Position numbers and translations under genes: made by a program
Notes under the pieces: model-generated
Databases searched by the model: none
Seen by the model: only the letters and a program-made list of their open reading frames with translations
What the model was told of the DNA's origin: nothing
In this document: positions 57,459 through 64,000 of the stretch, piece by piece
Numbering within the stretch: the first letter of the stretch is position 1
Layout: each line of letters begins with the position of its first letter
From: Cryomorphaceae bacterium
Lineage (GTDB): Bacteria > Bacteroidota > Bacteroidia > Flavobacteriales_D > Parvicellaceae
Assembly (NCBI GenBank): GCA_905182525.1
Contig: CAJJBV010000001.1
Location: 310,001-374,000, forward strand
Direction of reading: 5' to 3'
Length of the DNA stretch: 64,000 nt

Positions 57459-59195
57459 TTACTCTTTACCAACGAAAAATTTAATTGTTTTTTCGCTTTT
57501 GTTGCCGAGTTTATCTATCGCCTGAATATTAATTTCATAGAGCTTATTCTTTAAAAATGTATTAAGTTCAGATATATCTAAAGATTCTCCACTTGAATAA
57601 GGAACTAGTTTACCATTACCAATAGAATAAAGTATTTTATCTGTACCAACTTTTTGATCTGTTGCACCTAAATATAGTCTTGTATAGTTTGGATATACAT
57701 TTAAACTTTCACCTTTCTTATCTTTAGTTCCTGATGGTTCAATACTGAAATTATGAAAAATCTCTGGTGGAGTATTATCAACATGACATTTACTATCTCT
57801 TTGCTTATTAGAATTATTTACGTTATCAGTTGAATAAAAACTAACAGTATGTTTCCCCTCATTTTCAACAACAAATGAGCTATAATCTTTCATAGACTCG
57901 CCATCAATAGAATAAAAAGTATTTTTAACTCCAGACTCATTATCCTTAGCGTTTAGAACTATTTTAGTTTTATTCGATATAAATAATTCACCATCTTTAA
58001 AAAACTGAGGTGATCCGTACTTTATCCAGGTTTCAGGTGAAGTATTATCTAAAAATACAGTTTTGTAATAATTTTTAGAAAGATTCTCTACATTATCAAT
58101 TGCATCATACTTAATTGTGTAAAGTCCTTGCTTGTTTGGTAAATGAAAATGACCGCTATAAATATTTTTTTCTTTACCGTTTATTCTATAATGTATGTTT
58201 TTAACACCAGCCTTATTATCTGTTGAAGAAAGGTTAATTTCAGTTCTTTCACTAACATAATTGTAGTTACCAATGAAAGAATCTCCAGAAATTTCAAGTT
58301 TAGATACTGGAGCTATTTTATCTAAATAAAAAGAAAAAGTTTTAACATTATCAAGCTCACTATTTTTTACATTATCATTTGACCAATATTTAAAAATATG
58401 TTCACCATCATTTAAGCTAGATAATTTAATATTTGATTTAAAAGTTGATTTATTTAATTCATCAAATAAATAAAAAGTGTTTTTCACTCCGGATAAATTA
58501 TCTGTAGAAGTAATAACAAAACTACTACTTGGAGATAATATATTTTCTTCAAATACAATTCCTTTGATAGAATGATTGGAGGAGGGTGATGTTAAATCAA
58601 CTACAAAGCTTTTGTTTTTAATTTTTTCAGAATTTCCAACATTATCAGACGAATAATAATACAATTCGAATGTTCCCTCTTTATCCATAGTCAAATTTGA
58701 ATTGTAAACTTTAAAACTTTCAGATCCTAAAGAAAAATGAATGTTTTCTAATCCAGATCCAAAATCTTTAGCTGACAAATCAACTAGAAGACCTTTCCCA
58801 AAATAATTTTTATTTGATGTGTACCTTGGAGCATCTTTAAAAACAGAATTTGTTTTAGGAGCTAAACCATCGGCATACAATTCGTACAATATTTCTTGTT
58901 TAGGCGAAGCTATTTTTTTTGTGGTTTTATCTACTGCCCATTTACTTCTAATATAGTTAATACCTTCAGTATCTAAAAACATAGGGTTAGAATAATCCTT
59001 TGAGACTTTACTATTTAAATCATAGTTTTCACCATTAGGATCTACAGAAAATTTTAGATAAAGAGGCAATGACTTTTGTACATATGTGTTACCATTGTTT
59101 AAATAAACTCTTTTTTGATGATCTAACTTCCCAGAATTTTGTGAAAAAATTAAAATAGGAATTAGAAATATTATTGAAGCGTAAATATTTTTCAT
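57459..59195 (-). CDS. Exported Ig-like (OmpL47-type) repeat protein
   Basis: A 578-residue protein with a signal peptide (NIYASIIFLIPILIFSQ). It has five or six Ig-like repeats of about 95 residues. Each has the core D-N-x-(S/A)-G-V-K-N-(I/T), then Y, then a G-x-(H/Y)-x-(I/F)-x-Y strand and ending S-x-D-N-V-x-N-S; examples are STDNLSGVKNTFYLF and NAKDNESGVKNTFYSIDG. This matches the OmpL47-type beta-barrel/Ig repeat. No T9SS sorting domain is at the C-terminus. An envelope structural or binding role is inferred. It is 49 bases downstream of the antiporter gene on the same strand. Confidence 0.83.
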   Translation of the reverse strand: MKNIYASIIFLIPILIFSQNSGKLDHQKRVYLNNGNTYVQKSLPLYLKFSVDPNGENYDLNSKVSKDYSNPMFLDTEGINYIRSKWAVDKTTKKIASPKQEILYELYADGLAPKTNSVFKDAPRYTSNKNYFGKGLLVDLSAKDFGSGLENIHFSLGSESFKVYNSNLTMDKEGTFELYYYSSDNVGNSEKIKNKSFVVDLTSPSSNHSIKGIVFEENILSPSSSFVITSTDNLSGVKNTFYLFDELNKSTFKSNIKLSSLNDGEHIFKYWSNDNVKNSELDNVKTFSFYLDKIAPVSKLEISGDSFIGNYNYVSERTEINLSSTDNKAGVKNIHYRINGKEKNIYSGHFHLPNKQGLYTIKYDAIDNVENLSKNYYKTVFLDNTSPETWIKYGSPQFFKDGELFISNKTKIVLNAKDNESGVKNTFYSIDGESMKDYSSFVVENEGKHTVSFYSTDNVNNSNKQRDSKCHVDNTPPEIFHNFSIEPSGTKDKKGESLNVYPNYTRLYLGATDQKVGTDKILYSIGNGKLVPYSSGESLDISELNTFLKNKLYEINIQAIDKLGNKSEKTIKFFVGKE

Positions 59196-59244
59196 ATCAC
59201 TAATTTAAGTAATTAAATTTAATGAAAATTAAATGATGTTTCTG

Positions 59245-61782
59245 TTATTTAATTTCACTTTTAAAATTAGGGGCAAACTTCTCAAACTGCTTAATATTAT
59301 TTTCAGCTATCCAAACAGTAGTAAGTGGAGATTTAGAAATTATTTGACTATCTACAGTAAAATTTTTATTGCTTTTTGAAATAATAAAACCTTTATCTAA
59401 ATCGGAAGACTCTTTTGAAGAAACTATTTCACCAGTTCCTCTAACTATAATTCCTATATTATTTGTCCTCAATTCATTATCAAAATCATACTTAGGAGGG
59501 AAAATTTTAACATCCATTAGCTTAGCAATACCTTCTAATTTAGAATCATCAATTTTTTCTAACCATGGAATCTGTTTTAATAATTTTATAGCTTCTGGAA
59601 GTTTAAAAACAGGTGGTTTTGATAATATACTATTCATTTTAGCCTCTATTTCATTGGAAAATATTTCAGATTCATCTTTATCCAACCTTCCTAACTTAAT
59701 CATGCTTTTAAGTTCACTTTTTTGAAAATTCAATAAATCTCTACTTGCTTGCCTAGTCTCAATTGTGTGATAAATATCTGGAAAAGCTTTTTTTAAATTT
59801 CTTAAAAAGGTAAGTCCATGAATTTTTTTCTCGTTTACTTCATCTTTTAACTCCTTAATAACTTTACTTTGCTCTTCGGAATTAGTAGAATCTAGTTCTA
59901 GATTATTAAGTAATTTTAAAAGATTTTCCTGTGACTTAATCATAGCTCTAACAGCGTCATAATTTGTATACAATTGATCGAATAAATTAGTGTAAGAAGA
60001 TCTTTTTAAAATAGACCATTCTTTAACTTCGTTAAAAAGCTTAGAACTTCTTCCTAATAAATCAATATTAGATGATTTTGCTGTTGATAATTTACCATCT
60101 TCATCTAAAAGTTCATTATTGATTTTAGACAAAAGGTTATATGCTTTTATACCTAATAATCCACTACTAAAATATTTCCAGTAGGAAGTTTTTTCTCTAT
60201 TTAATAAATTTATTCTGAGTTCTCTAATTAAACCGTCATCTACTTTTTCTAAGATTTCATCGGAAGATGGATTCCAAATTGGTGGAAAATATTTTTCTAC
60301 TTGATTCCAGTCTGCCCCTCCCATAAAACGGTCTTTTTTCATTAATTCTAATCTCTTTTCAGAACTTTCTCTTAATTTTTCTAAAGTATTGCTTAATAAA
60401 GTTGCTTTGGAAAGAGGAATTTTGGTTAAACCAAGTCCCTTAACTAAACTTTTAATAGTAGTTGCATTGATTAAAGAAGTAAGTAAAACAATACCAGCAG
60501 TTATAAACAGAAATTGATCTCGAATTTCATGGTCAATATTTGATGTTTCAGCAACTATTAAAGCCATTGCTAATCCAATAACGCCTCTAAGTCCACCCCA
60601 CCATAAAACAATGGAATCTTTGACTGTAACACCATAACCAATTTTTCTCATTATGGGATATAATACAAAAATTATTAAAGCTCTTATTAAATGAATTCCG
60701 ATATAAACAATTCCTAAATCAATGAAATCTTCTAATTCAAATCTTGTTCTATGAGCAATAATTACACCAACAATAATAAAAATTAAAGTATTTGCAATAA
60801 AAGCAGCTAATACCCAAAATTCATGAAGAAAATGACCAACTTCTGGGCTAATCCTAGTTTTACCTCTTCCAGCCATTAACAACCCTAAAGTAACTAAACC
60901 TATAACCCCTGACCAATGTAAACTTTCCGCAATATAGAAAGTAAGATAAGCAGATCCAATAATAGCTGTTATCTCAAATAAAGCATCATTAAAAACCGTT
61001 TTAAAAAGAGCTAAAGTCAAAAACCCGATAGCAGCTCCAATTGCAGCACCTCCAAGGGTAACAATAAGAAAATCAAGAAGTGGATGAGAGAAATTATCAT
61101 CAATTGCAGTTCCTGTTATTATTGAAAAAAAGACCATAAAAATAACAATTGCAGTACCATCATTAAGAAGAGATTCACTCTCAATAAGAGTTCTTAAACG
61201 CTTACCTCCACCTAATTCTTTTAATAAAGAAACAACTGCTACAGGATCAGTGGCACAAATGACAGAACCAAACATTAAAGAAACGTACCAGTCCCAATTG
61301 CCAAACCCAATTCCAAGATACTTTATTCCCATGGCCATTGCTGCACTAATGCAAATAGCTACAATAATTCCTGGGACAGCCATTAAAAAAGCGTTCCAAA
61401 AAGATTTTTTAAAAGTATGAACATCTAAATCAAATGCAGCTTCAAAAATCAAAGTTGGAAGAAAAACATACAATATAATTTCTGGCTTAATATGGCCAGC
61501 CCAAAAAATTGAATTCTTGAGTAATTTTAGATTTTCTATCCATTCAAAACGGTCTAAAACACCTAAAAAAAGTCCTATAATAAGTAGTATAACTGTAAAT
61601 GGAATAGGTATTTTTTTTAAAAACTTTTTAGTGAAAATACCTATAAATAGACTTGCTATAATAAAGAATAATGGCGACATATCCAGCGGTTGCTGCTTTT
61701 CAATAATTTCTTCGCCTGACCATTCCCCGGCAAAAAACAAGAATGGGGAAAAAATAAAAATTGTAGTTAAAATATTTTTCAT
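59245..61782 (-). CDS. Na+/H+ antiporter (CPA1/SOS1-like) with C-terminal cyclic-nucleotide-binding-like domain
   Basis: An 845-residue protein. Residues about 30-430 form a 12-13 segment CPA1 exchanger with the ion-binding region GSVICATDPVAVVSLLKELGGGKRLRTLIESESLLNDGTA, and a second conserved loop WWGGLRGVIGLAMAL. A long helical cytosolic region follows. The C-terminal 120 residues (LPEAIKLLKQIPWLEKIDDSKLEGIAKLM, IIVRGTGEIVS) look like a CRP-type cyclic-nucleotide-binding fold. This layout is that of SOS1/NhaP-type exporters. It probably exports sodium in exchange for protons. Ligand binding by the tail is not verified. Confidence 0.9.
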   Translation of the reverse strand: MKNILTTIFIFSPFLFFAGEWSGEEIIEKQQPLDMSPLFFIIASLFIGIFTKKFLKKIPIPFTVILLIIGLFLGVLDRFEWIENLKLLKNSIFWAGHIKPEIILYVFLPTLIFEAAFDLDVHTFKKSFWNAFLMAVPGIIVAICISAAMAMGIKYLGIGFGNWDWYVSLMFGSVICATDPVAVVSLLKELGGGKRLRTLIESESLLNDGTAIVIFMVFFSIITGTAIDDNFSHPLLDFLIVTLGGAAIGAAIGFLTLALFKTVFNDALFEITAIIGSAYLTFYIAESLHWSGVIGLVTLGLLMAGRGKTRISPEVGHFLHEFWVLAAFIANTLIFIIVGVIIAHRTRFELEDFIDLGIVYIGIHLIRALIIFVLYPIMRKIGYGVTVKDSIVLWWGGLRGVIGLAMALIVAETSNIDHEIRDQFLFITAGIVLLTSLINATTIKSLVKGLGLTKIPLSKATLLSNTLEKLRESSEKRLELMKKDRFMGGADWNQVEKYFPPIWNPSSDEILEKVDDGLIRELRINLLNREKTSYWKYFSSGLLGIKAYNLLSKINNELLDEDGKLSTAKSSNIDLLGRSSKLFNEVKEWSILKRSSYTNLFDQLYTNYDAVRAMIKSQENLLKLLNNLELDSTNSEEQSKVIKELKDEVNEKKIHGLTFLRNLKKAFPDIYHTIETRQASRDLLNFQKSELKSMIKLGRLDKDESEIFSNEIEAKMNSILSKPPVFKLPEAIKLLKQIPWLEKIDDSKLEGIAKLMDVKIFPPKYDFDNELRTNNIGIIVRGTGEIVSSKESSDLDKGFIISKSNKNFTVDSQIISKSPLTTVWIAENNIKQFEKFAPNFKSEIK

Positions 61783-61877
61783 GAAAATTTTAAAGAAATA
61801 AATTTAAAAAAAAATACAATTGATTTAACCAGTAATTTTAATTAATTAGATAATACTTATACTAATCTATTTAGTAT

Positions 61878-63941
61878 TCATAAGCTTTCAGAGTTAAAAT
61901 CGTATATAAAAGCACCATCATTTTCTAATTCATGCAATAAATTTTTACCTTTCAAAAAATCAAAATTTTGTTTTTTATAAATTTTATTTCCTCTACTATT
62001 TGAAATAATAAAGAATGGTAAGTTTTCGTTTTCTATTATAGAGTTTTCTAATGCTTTAATATTCAATATTGCGAAATCAATAGTAGAATCATATTCCCAT
62101 TCATTTTCAATTAAAGCTATAGATTTATTTTCCCATTTGATAGTTTTAGACTTAAGGGTATCTAAAGAAATAAATTTAGCTCTACTCAAATCATTGTAAC
62201 TCCAGTTGTTTTTAATATTAGTATTCATTAGCTTTTTATTACTGAATAAACTTTTTTTAGCTATAAAATAATGCTCGTTTTCAGAAACTAAATCAATTGC
62301 TGTATAATTTGGTAAACTATATACAATTATTCTTTTTGATCCAGTTCTATCATAATCTTCTTTAAAATCAATACCAATAATTAGAAATGAAACAAAGAAA
62401 ATGAGATAGTATAAGACCTTTTTATGGTACTTAGTATACAATAGAACAAGAATAACTAACATATAAATTAATACTGTTTCAGATTTAGAAATATATAAAT
62501 CCTTAGTTGTAGAATAAGGTAGAGACTCTATTAAAAAAAGAAATTTAACTAAAAGTGAAATCAAGAAAGACATAACTTTAGCTAAAAAAAAAGAAATAGA
62601 GGGGGTTATACTAAATAAAATAATTAGCAAACCTAGTATCAACAAAACAAATACTGTAGGAATCACCAATAAATTACTTAAAATAAAAAAGTTTGGAAAT
62701 TGATGAAAATAATAAATACTTATCGGGAATGTGGCTACTTGAGCAGAAATTGAAACTGACGTAATTGCCCAGGTTTTACTCAATAGTTTACTTTCAAAAA
62801 ATAATAAGTTATTAATTAACGGATACATATAAATAATTCCAAATACAGCTAAGAAACTTAACTGAAATCCAACATGAACAATTAAATAGGGGTTGATAAT
62901 TAGTAATAAAATAGCTGATGATGCCAAAATATTATAAATATTAGATGACTTACTAAAAATTTCAGCCATTGAAAAAAAAGTCAACATTGTTGTTGCTCTT
63001 AATACAGATGGGGTTAATCCTGTTATAAATGCATAGAACCAGATAGTTAATATTATAATTAATTGTTTTAAAATTTTAAATTTAAATGAAGATTTAAAAA
63101 GATTAAATATTGAAGAAATAATTAAAAAAATAATTCCTACATGAAGACCTGAAACAGCGAGAACATGCATAGATCCAGTTTTAGAAAAAACACCTTTTAC
63201 ATTCTGACTTAACTCATCCTTATAACCAAAAGTAAGAGCAGAAGCAATTGCAAAATCATCTGATTTAAGACCACTATCTACAAGTATTTTCAAACATTTA
63301 TCTCTAATTATTGTAGAAAATCTTTTTATAGTTAATGAGGAGCTTATAAATTTCCAATTATTTTTAACAAAAGCTGAATATTGAATTTGCTTAGAACTTA
63401 AATAGTTTGAGTAATTAAACTGATGTGGATTCTTAGGATTAGATAATTCTTTAAAATTACATTTTACTCTAATTTCATCTCCTGGCATAAGTTTGATTGA
63501 ACTACTATCTTTTGTTAGATAAATTAAAATTTTTCCTTTTAAGTTCTTTTTTAATGAACCTTTAGTTACGGTTAATATTTCACATTTTATCTTAACTAAT
63601 TTTTCTAATATTACTATTGGCTCATATATTCTTAAGTTCGACTCAGTAGCTTTTTTACTCTCCAATATATCTTTAGAATTTCCAATATAATTTAAATACG
63701 AGGAATCATTTTTAAAATCAACTAGAATTATACCCGAAACAACAAATGAAAAAGCAATGAGAAACTCAAATAAAATTTTTTTAACGTAACTTGTATTTTG
63801 AAGAACTTTTTCAAAAAACACTAATAGGAATAAATTGAAAATAATTATTAAGTGAAATTCTTTTTGAAAAACACTAAAGGTTATCTCGCAATAAATACCA
63901 AGAATTAAAAATATTAAAATCTTAAATAGTGGGTGTTTCAA
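61878..63941 (-). CDS. ComEC/Rec2 family DNA-uptake membrane protein
   Basis: A 687-residue protein starting at TTG 63941. It has an N-terminal membrane segment and OB-like region (LMPGDEIRVKCNFKELSNPKNPHQFNYSNYL). The competence domain follows with its signature FSKTGSMHVLAVSGLHVGIIFL and TGLTPSVLRATTMLTFF, and about ten hydrophobic segments. ComEC forms the inner-membrane channel for transforming DNA. The C-terminal 150 residues do not show the HxHxDH metallo-beta-lactamase motif of Bacillus ComEC. This short form is what I expect from other Flavobacteriales. No other competence genes are nearby. Confidence 0.92.
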   Translation of the reverse strand: MKHPLFKILIFLILGIYCEITFSVFQKEFHLIIIFNLFLLVFFEKVLQNTSYVKKILFEFLIAFSFVVSGIILVDFKNDSSYLNYIGNSKDILESKKATESNLRIYEPIVILEKLVKIKCEILTVTKGSLKKNLKGKILIYLTKDSSSIKLMPGDEIRVKCNFKELSNPKNPHQFNYSNYLSSKQIQYSAFVKNNWKFISSSLTIKRFSTIIRDKCLKILVDSGLKSDDFAIASALTFGYKDELSQNVKGVFSKTGSMHVLAVSGLHVGIIFLIISSIFNLFKSSFKFKILKQLIIILTIWFYAFITGLTPSVLRATTMLTFFSMAEIFSKSSNIYNILASSAILLLIINPYLIVHVGFQLSFLAVFGIIYMYPLINNLLFFESKLLSKTWAITSVSISAQVATFPISIYYFHQFPNFFILSNLLVIPTVFVLLILGLLIILFSITPSISFFLAKVMSFLISLLVKFLFLIESLPYSTTKDLYISKSETVLIYMLVILVLLYTKYHKKVLYYLIFFVSFLIIGIDFKEDYDRTGSKRIIVYSLPNYTAIDLVSENEHYFIAKKSLFSNKKLMNTNIKNNWSYNDLSRAKFISLDTLKSKTIKWENKSIALIENEWEYDSTIDFAILNIKALENSIIENENLPFFIISNSRGNKIYKKQNFDFLKGKNLLHELENDGAFIYDFNSESL

Positions 63942-63970
63942 TCTAAAATAGTTATAAAATTATTATAAAA

Positions 63971-64000
63971 ATGAAAAAAATTTTAATACTATTTATTTTT
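63971..64000 (+). CDS. Start of an exported protein, truncated at the window edge
   Basis: ATG at 63971 begins MKKILILFIF, the opening of a signal peptide, divergent from comEC. Only ten codons are visible, so the product cannot be named. Confidence 0.4.
   Translation, partial: MKKILILFIF

Overview
The window is a strongly AT-rich chromosomal segment from a bacterium of the phylum Bacteroidota, most likely a marine member of the order Flavobacteriales. The evidence is type IX secretion (T9SS) C-terminal sorting domains, GLPGLI, GWxTD and DUF4294 proteins, the BshB1 bacillithiol enzyme, -7 promoter elements of the form TAnnTTTG, almost no Shine-Dalgarno sequences, and an imelysin/DUF4856/HTTM/TonB-receptor iron cluster. 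Nearly all genes are housekeeping or typical for the order. I see no IS element, prophage, CRISPR array, plasmid function or recognisable defence system. I did not find a clear new multi-gene system. The strongest unusual signals are listed as findings.

Layout. 1-3.2 kb: the 3' part of a T9SS-exported repeat protein, a terminator, a chimeric gene that joins the N-terminus of an Mpo1-like (DUF962) membrane protein to a T9SS-secreted protein, then the intact Mpo1-like gene. 3.2-12 kb: a 2,4-dienoyl-CoA-reductase-like enzyme, mnmA, a DoxX/thioredoxin-like membrane protein, an NrtR-like regulator, a large sortilin/BNR-repeat exported protein and a hotdog thioesterase. 12-15.2 kb: thrS-infC-rpmI-rplT with a non-AUG start for infC. 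15.2-19.4 kb: a glycosyltransferase with pdxH, then the Kdo genes kdsB, kdsD and kdsA. 19.4-26.3 kb: a coiled-coil lipoprotein, bshB1, an M28 peptidase, a peroxiredoxin-like protein, 5-formyl-THF cyclo-ligase and several exported or small proteins. 26.3-34.7 kb: GWxTD protein, glycosyltransferase, hutH-hisS, TlpA-like protein, tRNA-Ser, xerD, SDR and glutathione peroxidase. 34.8-46.5 kb: mtaB, an outer-membrane beta-barrel with a GLPGLI protein, MoxR ATPase, hutG-hutF, two paralogous desaturases and a saccharopine dehydrogenase-like protein. 46.6-57.5 kb: an iron island (ferric ABC transporter, DUF4856 lipoprotein, imelysin, HTTM protein, TonB receptor, ABA4-like protein). 57.5-64 kb: Ig-like-repeat protein, Na+/H+ antiporter, ComEC and the first codons of one more exported protein.

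How the genes work together. HutH here and HutF-HutG about 10 kb away are three steps of a histidine degradation route through N-formylglutamate. KdsD, KdsA and KdsB supply activated Kdo for lipid A. The two halves of the iron island share a 17-bp palindrome, TTTAGA-N5-TCTAAA, ahead of the ferric ABC transporter and ahead of the DUF4856-imelysin genes. This suggests one iron-responsive regulator for about 10 kb.

Quality warning. At least nine genes, including the essential thrS, are interrupted by single-base indels, mostly in or near homopolymers. Around 52.5-53.2 kb they occur roughly every 50 bases while the encoded residues stay recognisable. I treat these as probable sequence errors and give the full repaired extents. 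The exact frameshift positions are my readings and are approximate.
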